Under the pieces are notes generated by a model, which had not been told where the DNA came from, made no database searches, and worked only from the letters and a program-made list of their open reading frames with translations. From Roseivirga misakiensis (GTDB taxonomy: Bacteria > Bacteroidota > Bacteroidia > Cytophagales > Cyclobacteriaceae), in the NCBI RefSeq assembly GCF_001747105.1, contig NZ_MDGQ01000003.1, positions 992,001 to 1,056,000 on the forward strand: DNA of 64,000 bases, written 5' to 3'. The translations under genes and the position numbers were made by a program. The first letter of the stretch is position 1. The number at the start of each line of letters is the position of its first letter. Shown here piece after piece: positions 50,970 to 59,281 of the stretch.

Positions 50970-52508
50970 CTACAAAACGAAGAAGATGAGCCAAATCACA
51001 AAAAAGATTGGCAATAAGATCGGGATAGAATACCTAAGTATATAACCGAAAAACGACGGCATGTGAATACCCGTTTGCTCAGCAATTGACTTCACCATAA
51101 AGTTAGGGCCATTACCGATGTAAGTCATAGCACCGAAGAAAACCGCACCAACAGCTATAGCCGTTAAATTGACCACTGAATTGTCATAAGTGCCACCAGC
51201 AGCGTAAGCTTGTACATTTTCAATCACGCTAATATCTCCACCTTCTGATGCCAATGCAGCCGCTAAAAAGTTGAGGTATGTTGGAGCATTGTCCAAAAAG
51301 CCTGATAAGAAGCCTGTGCCCCAATATAAAGAGTTAGGGCCGATAAGTGCCGCCCCTGATTCAGACTGTGCAAATTCACTCACAAGCGCCAAAGCAGGCA
51401 TCATAGTGCCAAATATTCCAACGAAAATGAAGGCTACCTCACGAATCGGCTCGAAATTAAATTCATTTCCATCGATAGCTTTCTTGTTAGCGAATTTGAA
51501 AGACAAATACCCGACGCTGAGCATAATAATCTCACGGATAAAAGAGAATTTCTGTCCATCATAGACAATCGCAGGTACACCGTCGATCACATTAGGGTCG
51601 ATAAAAACAGCGGCAATAATAACAGTTAACCATAAAAAGTTCTTCCCTCCAACTATCGTCGTCTTATTGGTGAATGCTACTTCTGGTTCCAAGTCTAAAT
51701 CCGTATCCTTATTGCGTCTATCGAAGAAATAGAAAGTAACAGCTAGAATGACCAGTGCTACAGCCCAAGGCAGTACGTTATGCGTAAGCGTCCACATAAA
51801 TGGAACCCCTTTTAGAAAGCCTAGGAAAAGCGGTGGATCACCGATCGGTGTCAATGCGCCACCAATATTACTCACCATAAAAATGAAGAAGATGATATGA
51901 TAAGGTCTTATTCGGCCTTTATTCAATCGAATAAAAGGTCTGATCAAAAGCATAGAAGCACCGGTAGTTCCAATCAGGTTAGAAATAACCGCTCCAACGA
52001 TCAATAATCCGACATTCGCCATCGGCGTTGCTTTCTTATCCACATTAATCATGATCCCTCCGGAGGCGATGTATAAAGAGGATAATAGGGCTATAAACTG
52101 TACATATTCTGCCAATGCATGAACCGGTGCGTGGGTATCGTGCAATGCAAACAAATAATACAAAACCACCAGTGAGGCCAGTGATACTGCAATTAGCGGG
52201 TAATTTTTATGCCAAAAGTGCTCATAGAAAAGCGGCCCTGTGGCAATCATGCCAAGTAGCAACACGAATGGAATAACTGTCCATCCCGGAGGAGGCCCGT
52301 GATGGCCGTCATCGCTGGAAGCATGATCATCGGAGGCACTGTCTCCATGGTCATTTTGTGCATGACCATTTTGACCATTTTTCCCGTGATCGTCTTGCAA
52401 TATTTCCGTTGAATGAAGAGGGGTACTATTGGCCGCAACCAAACTTACATTGGGCAAAGTAAAGCCCAGCATAAGGAGGAATATTACGAAAGTAATGCGT
52501 TTCTTCAT
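50970..52508 (-). CDS. Na+/H+ antiporter-like transporter (ArsB/NhaD superfamily)
   Basis: 512 residues, a signal-like N-terminus, a His/Asp/Gly-rich stretch (about 35-75, with DDHGKNGQNGHAQND and DDHASSDDGHHG), then about eleven membrane helices. The motifs VISNLIGTTGASMLLIRPFI and MVSNIGGALTPIGDPPLFLGFL are those of the CitMHS/NhaD-type superfamily, and the second half has FLDNAPTYLNFLA. Bacteroidota members are usually called sodium:proton antiporters. Substrate not settled by sequence; the histidine-rich part may bind metal. Confidence 0.8.
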   Translation of the reverse strand: MKKRITFVIFLLMLGFTLPNVSLVAANSTPLHSTEILQDDHGKNGQNGHAQNDHGDSASDDHASSDDGHHGPPPGWTVIPFVLLLGMIATGPLFYEHFWHKNYPLIAVSLASLVVLYYLFALHDTHAPVHALAEYVQFIALLSSLYIASGGIMINVDKKATPMANVGLLIVGAVISNLIGTTGASMLLIRPFIRLNKGRIRPYHIIFFIFMVSNIGGALTPIGDPPLFLGFLKGVPFMWTLTHNVLPWAVALVILAVTFYFFDRRNKDTDLDLEPEVAFTNKTTIVGGKNFLWLTVIIAAVFIDPNVIDGVPAIVYDGQKFSFIREIIMLSVGYLSFKFANKKAIDGNEFNFEPIREVAFIFVGIFGTMMPALALVSEFAQSESGAALIGPNSLYWGTGFLSGFLDNAPTYLNFLAAALASEGGDISVIENVQAYAAGGTYDNSVVNLTAIAVGAVFFGAMTYIGNGPNFMVKSIAEQTGIHMPSFFGYILRYSIPILLPIFFVIWLIFFVL

Positions 52509-52639
52509 TCAAGGTTGACGTGATTTGCTAAGATAGACGAGATATTCAATATTTAAAATCCAATGGTGTGAATCCTACGTTAATAAGCACAGCACATAGC
52601 CGCTAAATAAGCATCACAGCCGATCTTTTCTCTTCAGTC

Positions 52640-53722
52640 TTAGGGGAAAAAATAAAGATCGCCGCCCATATTATCTCTTTTCGCCCCAGTAACAGAGGCC
52701 AAGCAATTTGGCTTCTTCAAAAATCTCAAAAGCCCTAGATAGGCAAAAACAAGCGCTTCTTTATAATTTATTAGAGCGTCACTAGGCACGACAACTTCCC
52801 TTTTGGAAAGCGCTTTTAGCCTATTCACAAATGTTTGATGAAAAGCCCCACCTCCCGTGACAAGAACGCGTTCCTTGCTCTCATTACTACCGATGGCTTT
52901 ACTTATTTGGATCGCAGCGTGCTCAATATAGGTTCGCATTAAATCATGAGTAGAGAAAGAACTGTTGGCCAAAAATGGTAGCCAAAGCGCACTAAAATCT
53001 TCAAAGCCAAGCGACTTCGGTGCTTCTTTCTGTAAGAAGTCGATTTGATTCAATTGTTCGAGTAGTGTTTCATTCACCTGTCCTTCGTTTGCCAAAACCC
53101 CACCTTCATCAAATTTCAAATCCAGTTGATTGGCCAAAAAATTTAATGCCATATTAAAGGGGCAAATATCAAAAGCTAACACTTGATCATTTCCTCGAAT
53201 CACAGTGATATTGGCAATACCGCCTAAGTTTAAGCAATACTGATATTCTGAAAATAAGTCTCTATCGCCAATAGGCACCAAAGGTGCTCCTTGGCCACCC
53301 AGACTCACATCGTTGACCCTAAAATTGTTGATCACAGGATAACCGCACATTTCGGCAATAGCATTTCCACTTCCAATTTGCAACGTGTAGCCATTAGCTG
53401 GATCATGATGAATCGTGTGACCGTGTGAGGCTACAAAATCAACTTCCTTGGCCAATGATTTCGAAAAAACACGAATCGAGTTTCCAATGAATTCTCCCAA
53501 TTCCTTATCTAAACCTGATAAATCCTCTTTTTTAAACTTAAAGGCCTCTTTTAGGTCATCAATTAATTGATCGGGGTATGCAATGGTTTCAGCCAATTCG
53601 ATTTGATAAGACCAAGAATCACCATTTTTTGTAAAACGTGACGCCACTAGATCGAGACCATCTAACGAAGTACCAGACATTACGCCTATGATTAGAAAAC
53701 TAGATTGTTTTTGAGAAAGCAT
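52640..53722 (-). CDS. anmK: Anhydro-N-acetylmuramic acid kinase
   Basis: 360 residues. AnmK signature: GVMSGTSLDGLDLVASRF near residue 13, the ASHGHTIHHDPANGYTLQIGSGNAIAE and NNFRVNDVSLGGQGAPLVPIGD segments, and LNLGGIANIT. It phosphorylates and opens 1,6-anhydroMurNAc to MurNAc-6-P in cell-wall recycling. ASKHA-family fold. Divergent from coaX, with about 40 bp between. Confidence 0.95.
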   Translation of the reverse strand: MLSQKQSSFLIIGVMSGTSLDGLDLVASRFTKNGDSWSYQIELAETIAYPDQLIDDLKEAFKFKKEDLSGLDKELGEFIGNSIRVFSKSLAKEVDFVASHGHTIHHDPANGYTLQIGSGNAIAEMCGYPVINNFRVNDVSLGGQGAPLVPIGDRDLFSEYQYCLNLGGIANITVIRGNDQVLAFDICPFNMALNFLANQLDLKFDEGGVLANEGQVNETLLEQLNQIDFLQKEAPKSLGFEDFSALWLPFLANSSFSTHDLMRTYIEHAAIQISKAIGSNESKERVLVTGGGAFHQTFVNRLKALSKREVVVPSDALINYKEALVFAYLGLLRFLKKPNCLASVTGAKRDNMGGDLYFFP

Positions 53723-53764
53723 TTATAAAACTAATCTTTTCGTTATTATAGCGGTTCAATTATT

Positions 53765-54481
53765 ATGAATCTCGTAATCGATTTTGGAAACACCAATATA
53801 AAGTGTGCAGTTTTTGACACCGATCACCTGCGCGATACTCAAACTTTTAAGGAGATATCGGATGTTCGAGCTTACATCAACGACCATATATACTATCAGA
53901 TTGGAGTTTGCAGCGTAAGTCATGACCCCGCGACCATCAAGGCAAAAATTCCTGAGTTAGAAAACGCCTTATTCCTAAATCATAAGACAAAGACACCACT
54001 TCAAATAAATTACAATACGCCCAACACATTGGGTATGGATAGGCTGGCTGCCGCTGTTGGTGGACAAGCGCTGTTTCCAGACACTCCATTAATGATTATC
54101 GACATCGGCACGTGTATTACTTATGACTACGTAAGTGCCACGGGAACATATGAGGGTGGCATTATTAGTCCCGGAATTGAGTTGAGGTACAAGTCCATGA
54201 ACGACTACACAAAAAACCTACCGCTCCTCCACGACCTTGACAGCGAATCATTTATCGGTAAGTCTACACGCAGTAGTATGACCAGTGGCGTGATCAATGG
54301 AATAGCCGCCGAAATTCAGTCTCATATCTCACAATTATTGTTAAATAATGCTGATTTAAAGGTGATTATGACGGGTGGAGGCTCCAAAACGTTTGAATCT
54401 AAAATAAAATCTGACATCTTTGTCTCCCTCGAAATTGTGCTCGTTGGGTTGAATCGTGTTTTGGAATATAATGTGGAGTAA
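53765..54481 (+). CDS. coaX: Type III pantothenate kinase
   Basis: 238 residues. Type III PanK: DFGNTNIKCAVFD phosphate loop near residue 6, NTLGMDRLAAAVGG, DIGTCITYDYV and GGIISPGIELRYKSM. First step of coenzyme A synthesis. Its end overlaps the next gene (start ATG 54471 or 54456). Confidence 0.95.
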   Translation: MNLVIDFGNTNIKCAVFDTDHLRDTQTFKEISDVRAYINDHIYYQIGVCSVSHDPATIKAKIPELENALFLNHKTKTPLQINYNTPNTLGMDRLAAAVGGQALFPDTPLMIIDIGTCITYDYVSATGTYEGGIISPGIELRYKSMNDYTKNLPLLHDLDSESFIGKSTRSSMTSGVINGIAAEIQSHISQLLLNNADLKVIMTGGGSKTFESKIKSDIFVSLEIVLVGLNRVLEYNVE

Positions 54482-55760
54482 AACAAGAATTATATTAGCT
54501 CTTTTTTGGAGCTTCTTTTTATTTAATCAAGCTGCTGCTCAGTACGATCAGACCAGCTATTCCATTATTGGTATTGGAAACCCGAATTGGGGAGGTTACA
54601 GCCAAAACGCCCTCATGGGTGGCGTGGGTGTTTCTTATGGCTCTAGACTATTTCTCAACAACCTAAACCCCGCACTTTTGGCTTCTAACCAAGAAGCGAT
54701 CTTCCAACTGGGGTCATCTTTCGACATCCGATCATTTACACAAGATGGAAACAGCTACAATTCCATTGCCGGGGGCGTGAAAGATTTTGGCCTGAACTTA
54801 CCTATTAAATATTCCAAATGGAATCTAGGGATAAGCCTAAACCCATACTCAAATGTAAATTATGGCTTTATCGATAGTAACGATGGCGCCGGCCCAGAAG
54901 GCTCTACACCTGTGGTAGAAGTTGAAGGAAGAGGGGGTATAGAGGAGCTTTCGGTCGTCAACTCCTTTAGAATCAAAAATTTTCAACTTGGTATTAAAAC
55001 CTCCTTCCTATTCGGTTCTATCCAAAAAGAAGATAAATTTTCCCTTACAGGTTTGACCACTACAAATTTTGGAGATGCCGTGGTAAATCAAACTAAAAGT
55101 TATCATAGCGTTACTTTTGGGGTAGGAGGACTATATAAACTTTTACTAACCCCAGACTCTCGTTTGAATATCGGTGCTACTTACAGTCCTGAATTCACCA
55201 TGAGACAAAACATTTTGGCTACCCTAGAAAATCAAACCTCTGGAGGTGCCTTTATTTCTGGAGACACATTAGTAAATGACCGTTCAGATAAAAAAACCAT
55301 TTCCATCCCCGCGAAGTTTGGATTTGGGCTTTCTTATGAAAAATTTCAAAAATTAACCATTGGCCTTGACTTCCTCTCTCAAGACTGGGCTAGCTACAAA
55401 GACGAGAATGGTCTTGCAGAAAGTGGTTATGGTAGCGCTTATCGTGTTGCTTTAGGGGGAGAATTTATACCAAACTATCAAGCCCAAAAGTTGTTTAGTG
55501 TAACTAGCTATAGGTTTGGTGTACATTATGAACAAACACCTTTTTTAGTGAATAACGAAACCATTGACGATATTGGCATCAGTATTGGAGCTTCGTTACC
55601 GCTAAACGCCTTTTGGGGGCAAGCTTACTTAAACTTTGGAACGACATTCGGTCGCCGAGGAAACGTTTCCAATGGATTAGTAAGAGAAAACTATGTTAAG
55701 ATTCATTTAGGCTTTAGCTTACAAGACGCAACGTGGTTTACGAGACAAAAATTTAACTAA
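54456..55760 (+). CDS. Outer-membrane beta-barrel protein
   Basis: 434 residues if begun at 54456, 429 from the ATG at 54471; both lie in the coaX 3' end. A signal peptide (TRIILALFWSFFLFNQAAAQ) precedes a beta-barrel with YSIIGIGNPNWGGYSQNALMGGVGVSYG, NNLNPALLASNQ and repeated F-G-x-G strands. The start SIxGIG...ALMGG...NPA is that of the FadL/PorV-type Bacteroidota outer-membrane proteins. Precise function unknown. In the operon coaX - this gene - TPR protein. Confidence 0.75.
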   Translation: MFWNIMWSKTRIILALFWSFFLFNQAAAQYDQTSYSIIGIGNPNWGGYSQNALMGGVGVSYGSRLFLNNLNPALLASNQEAIFQLGSSFDIRSFTQDGNSYNSIAGGVKDFGLNLPIKYSKWNLGISLNPYSNVNYGFIDSNDGAGPEGSTPVVEVEGRGGIEELSVVNSFRIKNFQLGIKTSFLFGSIQKEDKFSLTGLTTTNFGDAVVNQTKSYHSVTFGVGGLYKLLLTPDSRLNIGATYSPEFTMRQNILATLENQTSGGAFISGDTLVNDRSDKKTISIPAKFGFGLSYEKFQKLTIGLDFLSQDWASYKDENGLAESGYGSAYRVALGGEFIPNYQAQKLFSVTSYRFGVHYEQTPFLVNNETIDDIGISIGASLPLNAFWGQAYLNFGTTFGRRGNVSNGLVRENYVKIHLGFSLQDATWFTRQKFN

Positions 55761-55771
55761 ACAAATTACAT

Positions 55772-57094
55772 ATGAAACTGAAAGCACTACTATTGACTGC
55801 CTTTTTGGTATTGTGCTCTTCACTACAAGCACAGTTCTTTTGGCCAGAAAACCCAGAAGAGAGATCGGAAGCAGAAACATTATGGACCCTATTCGATGAT
55901 GTTTATGGACAGGGTGACTACGAAGCTGCGAAACCTTATTTAGATCAAATCATAGAAAAATTTCCAGGCTTGAGTACAGCTGTTTACATCAATGGACTGA
56001 AAGTATGGAAGGATACTTATAAGAACTCCAAAGATGCAGCTGTGAAGAAAGAAACAGCTGACAAAATCATGACGCTTTATGAAAAGCGATTTGATAATTT
56101 CGACGGTGAAAAGAAGAAAGCGATAGACCGTAAGGCTATGGATGCTTTTCAATACTACTATAAAGACGCTAGCAAGACTCAGGAATTGCTAGACCTTTTT
56201 GAAGAAGCTTATGAGTTAAAAGGCAACGACGCTTACTATCCATTGGGTAGATACTACATGAACATGGCAACATTTGCCTATGTGAGAAAAGTGATCACTG
56301 ATGATGACGAAGTTTTAAGAATTTACGATCGTTGTACAGAACACATTGACTACCAAATAGCAAAGTCGAAAAACGCCGGAAAAAGCACAAATCGCCAAGT
56401 AGCAATAAAAGAATTCATAGACAAAAAACTAGCAGACCTTAAGCTAGTAGACTGTGATTTTGTAGTTGAGAAACTAGTACCTGAATTCGAGCAAGATCCT
56501 GATAATGCTGAATTAGCCAACAAGATTTTTGCATTCGCTTTTGAAGGTGGATGTACCGATGCCGATTGGTTTGTTAAAGCAGCAGAAAAAGTATTCGCAA
56601 GTAATCCACAGTATGGTGTTGGATACTTATTAGGAGTGAAATTTGGTTCTGAAAAAGATTACGACAAGTCTAAGAGCTATTTTACACAAGCTGCCGAACT
56701 AACTGATGATAATACAGACAAAGCAAAAGCACTAAAGCAAGTAGCGGCGACTGAAAGAATCCAAGGCAACAAAGCTGAAGCCAAGAAGTTCGCACTTCAA
56801 GCAGCAGAAGTTGATCCTACTTTAAAAGAGGACATGTATACATTGATTGGAGACATGATTATGGGTAGCGATGAATGTGATAAAAAAGAGAGTCAAGTAA
56901 CTGACAGAGCAAGATTTATTGCTGCACACAACTATTACATTCAAGGAAAGAACAACCTTAAAGCAGGACAAGCACGAGAATATTTCCCTACGATTAGTGA
57001 TATATTTACGGAAGGAAAGAAAGAAGGAGATAACCTAAAAGTTGGTTGCTGGATTCAAACAAGCGTTAAACTGGTAAGAAGACCAGAACAATAA
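55772..57094 (+). CDS. Secreted TPR-repeat protein
   Basis: 440 residues with a signal peptide (MKLKALLLTAFLVLCSSLQAQ). Helical, with TPR-like units: YGQGDYEAAKPYLDQIIEKFP near 50, and later KFGSEKDYDKSKSYFTQAAELTDDNTDKAKAL, VAATERIQGNKAEAKKFALQAAEVDPT. Two internal cysteine pairs (VDCDF, GGCTDADW). It probably acts as a periplasmic adaptor for the outer-membrane protein encoded 11 nt upstream. Strong terminator follows. Confidence 0.75.
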   Translation: MKLKALLLTAFLVLCSSLQAQFFWPENPEERSEAETLWTLFDDVYGQGDYEAAKPYLDQIIEKFPGLSTAVYINGLKVWKDTYKNSKDAAVKKETADKIMTLYEKRFDNFDGEKKKAIDRKAMDAFQYYYKDASKTQELLDLFEEAYELKGNDAYYPLGRYYMNMATFAYVRKVITDDDEVLRIYDRCTEHIDYQIAKSKNAGKSTNRQVAIKEFIDKKLADLKLVDCDFVVEKLVPEFEQDPDNAELANKIFAFAFEGGCTDADWFVKAAEKVFASNPQYGVGYLLGVKFGSEKDYDKSKSYFTQAAELTDDNTDKAKALKQVAATERIQGNKAEAKKFALQAAEVDPTLKEDMYTLIGDMIMGSDECDKKESQVTDRARFIAAHNYYIQGKNNLKAGQAREYFPTISDIFTEGKKEGDNLKVGCWIQTSVKLVRRPEQ

Positions 57095-57113
57095 GATAAC
57101 AAAACGAATATCT

Positions 57114-57150
57114 AACGGTCTTCTTCAATACTGAGGAAGACCGTTTTTTT
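57114..57150 (+). terminator. Terminator whose T-run runs into the lptC start codon
   Basis: AACGGTCTTC (57114-57123) pairs with GAAGACCGTT (57136-57145); seven T (57144-57150) are followed at once by the ATG at 57151. Confidence 0.85.
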
Positions 57151-57693
57151 ATGAAACGACTTATTACATATTGCTTTATAGCTATTGTATTCACATTAGT
57201 AGCTGGATGCTCTCAAGATGACGCTAAACTTAGCGAAATGGAAGAGTACACAGGCCCTTCATTCGAATCAGAGAATGTAGTGATTAAGCTAACTGAAGCT
57301 ACAGTAGTTAAGGTCATCATGAAGGGCAAAAAACAACTTCAATTCCAAAATGGAGATATAGAATTTCCGGAAGGTCTTGAAGTGACTTTCTTTGACGAAA
57401 ACGGAGAAAAAACAACCATCCTAACCGCTCAAAAAGGGTTTAAATCAGCAACAGACAACTTGTATCGGGCCAATGGTGATGTAGTTGTTAGAAATCTAAT
57501 TAAAGAAGAAACGCTCAGAACAGAAGAACTATTTTGGAACCCAGAAACGAAGAAAATCTTCACAGATAAGTTCGTAACAGTCCAAACACTCACAGACATT
57601 ATACCAGCTGAAGGGCTTACAGCCCCACAAGATTTTTCTACCTATCAATTCATTAAGCCGAAAAACGGCGAATTCCAATTTGAAGACAATTGA
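57151..57693 (+). CDS. lptC: LptC-like LPS export lipoprotein
   Basis: 180 residues with a lipobox VAGC (Cys 20). The LptC/OstA beta-jellyroll is seen from EEYTGPSFESENVVIKLTEATVVKV through NLYRANGDVVVRNLIKEETLRTEELFWNPETKKIFTDKFVTVQT (the G-D-V-V-V...E-x-L-x-W-x-P-x-x-x-x-I-x-T-D signature). In the Lpt bridge LptC hands LPS from the LptBFG complex to LptA. The start codon directly follows a terminator. The stop overlaps a TTG start of the next gene. Confidence 0.85.
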   Translation: MKRLITYCFIAIVFTLVAGCSQDDAKLSEMEEYTGPSFESENVVIKLTEATVVKVIMKGKKQLQFQNGDIEFPEGLEVTFFDENGEKTTILTAQKGFKSATDNLYRANGDVVVRNLIKEETLRTEELFWNPETKKIFTDKFVTVQTLTDIIPAEGLTAPQDFSTYQFIKPKNGEFQFEDN

Positions 57694-57917
57694 AAAATTT
57701 AGGTGATACCATCATTTTCTCATTAACCGTTGTGCTATTCATCATCGGTGTGCATTTAACCATGACATGGGGTATAAGATACGCCTACGAATGTTTTATG
57801 CTTTCATTGGGATTGCTATTTTTATATAGATATCGACAAACACGCCGAAAAGAAAAGGAAAAAGAAGAGATGGATACCAAGAAAAAGCCGCGATCTAAGA
57901 AGACCAAACGCCGTTGA
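57690..57917 (+). CDS. Small membrane protein of unknown function
   Basis: 75 residues, starting at TTG 57690 (TTGA overlap with the lptC stop); no ATG early enough to keep the N-terminal helices. Two hydrophobic helices (about 8-28 and 32-48) and a very basic C-terminal tail of Lys/Arg/Glu (RRKEKEKEEMDTKKKPRSKK). Cotranscribed with lptC and the CNNM gene, so it may be an envelope factor. Not recognised. Confidence 0.6.
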   Translation: MKNLGDTIIFSLTVVLFIIGVHLTMTWGIRYAYECFMLSLGLLFLYRYRQTRRKEKEKEEMDTKKKPRSKKTKRR

Positions 57918-59185
57918 TGGACCCCTATCAATTATCCATCATAGCGATCTGTTTGATTTTTTCCGCTTTCTTTTCAGGAACGGAAATCGCCTTTGTTAGT
58001 GCCAGCAAACTGCAAATAGAACTACAAAACCAGCAAGGCAAATTAAGCGGCAAAATCCTTTCATTCTTTACACAGAGACCCTCTAGGTTAATCAATACTG
58101 CACTAGTGGGAAATACCGTCGCGCTAGTTATTTATGGTATTTACATGGCCGCTGTGCTTGAACCTATCATTGCCGATCTATTACCAGAAAGCATAAACAC
58201 AACAAGTTCAGTGGTAATTCTGCAAACCATCGCATCCACAATCATCGTCTTGTTCACGGCCGAGTTTACGCCTAAAAGTATTTTCCTCATTAACCCAAAC
58301 AGCCTTTTGAACATATTGGCTGTCCCATTATTCATCATTTTCTGCCTAATGCTCATTCCCGTTTGGATCATTGAGCAAATGTCCAAATTCATAATCATTT
58401 ATGTACTCAGACAAACATACGCTGAAGACAGACAAGTTTTTGGTTTAACAGATCTCGGTAATTACATCAAGAGAAATACACATGAAGATGTAAAACAGGT
58501 CAATGTTGAAGTAGACACCAAGATTTTTAATAATGCCCTAGAATTCAAAACCGTGCGCGTTCGGGAGTGCATGATTCCTAGAACGGAGATTTCAGCGGTA
58601 GATATTGAAGATAACATTGAGGAATTGAAACAAGAGTTCTTGGAAAGTAGCCACACAAAAGTCTTGGTGCACAAGGGAAATATTGATGAAATCATTGGTT
58701 ACTGCCATGTCCTAGAGCTATTTAAAAAGCCGCAAGATATCGAGAGCATTCTCACCCCAATTATTATTGTTCCAGAAACAATGCTGGCCAACGAATTGAT
58801 GATTCAATTCATCCAAGAAAGAAAAAGCTTAGCCTTGGTGGTAGATGAGTTCGGTGGTACGTCTGGAATTGTAAGCTTGGAAGATGTAATCGAAGAGATT
58901 TTTGGCGAAATCCAAGATGAGCACGACGATGATGAAGACTGGGTAGAACAAAAGCTCGATGACGACAAATATATTCTTAGTGCGCGGCATGAAATAGACT
59001 ACCTCAACGACAAATTCCACTGGTATATTCCTGAAGGTGATTATGATACACTCGGTGGATTTATACTCTCCATTACCGAAGATATTCCAACCGTCGACGA
59101 TGTGATCGACTTCGAGACTTTCGACATTAAAATTATCAGTATGGAAGATGCGAGGATCGATAATGTTCTCTTCCGACTCAAATAA
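57917..59185 (+). CDS. CNNM/CBS hemolysin-family transporter-like protein
   Basis: 422 residues from the ATG at 57917, which overlaps the preceding stop. DUF21 (CNNM) membrane region (about 1-190: SAFFSGTEIAFVSASKLQIELQNQQGK, NTALVGNTVALVIYG, EFTPKSIF), a CBS pair (about 205-320: RVRECMIPRTEISAVD, HTKVLVHKGNIDEIIGYCH) and a C-terminal CorC_HlyC domain (about 335-422). The family is linked to divalent-cation efflux. GldE of flavobacteria belongs here too, but this gene does not sit in a gld cluster, so no symbol is given. Confidence 0.88.
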   Translation: MDPYQLSIIAICLIFSAFFSGTEIAFVSASKLQIELQNQQGKLSGKILSFFTQRPSRLINTALVGNTVALVIYGIYMAAVLEPIIADLLPESINTTSSVVILQTIASTIIVLFTAEFTPKSIFLINPNSLLNILAVPLFIIFCLMLIPVWIIEQMSKFIIIYVLRQTYAEDRQVFGLTDLGNYIKRNTHEDVKQVNVEVDTKIFNNALEFKTVRVRECMIPRTEISAVDIEDNIEELKQEFLESSHTKVLVHKGNIDEIIGYCHVLELFKKPQDIESILTPIIIVPETMLANELMIQFIQERKSLALVVDEFGGTSGIVSLEDVIEEIFGEIQDEHDDDEDWVEQKLDDDKYILSARHEIDYLNDKFHWYIPEGDYDTLGGFILSITEDIPTVDDVIDFETFDIKIISMEDARIDNVLFRLK

Positions 59186-59192
59186 CACGGAG

Positions 59193-59215
59193 ACTCCTGA
59201 TTTTTAGGGAGTTTT
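59193..59215 (+). terminator. Weak terminator after the CNNM gene
   Basis: ACTCC (59193-59197) and GGAGT (59208-59212) with TTTG following; a short 5-bp stem. Confidence 0.45.
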
Positions 59216-59228
59216 GTCCTCAGTTTCC

Positions 59229-59260
59229 TTTGATTTTAGGCCATAAATCCGTTATGTTTG
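59229..59260 (+). promoter_or_regulatory. Promoter of the PpiD-like gene
   Basis: TTTG (59229-59232), 20-bp spacer, TATGTTTG (59253-59260): the best two-part match to the Bacteroidota consensus TTTG-N19-TAnnTTTG in the window. The ATG at 59282 is 21 nt further on. Confidence 0.65.
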
Positions 59261-59281
59261 CGCCTGTTTAAAAATTAACTG

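Noticed and set aside
57917-59185. Assignment as gldE
   Set aside because: GldE is a member of the same CNNM/CBS family, but no gldD or other gld partner adjoins it, so the symbol is not supported.
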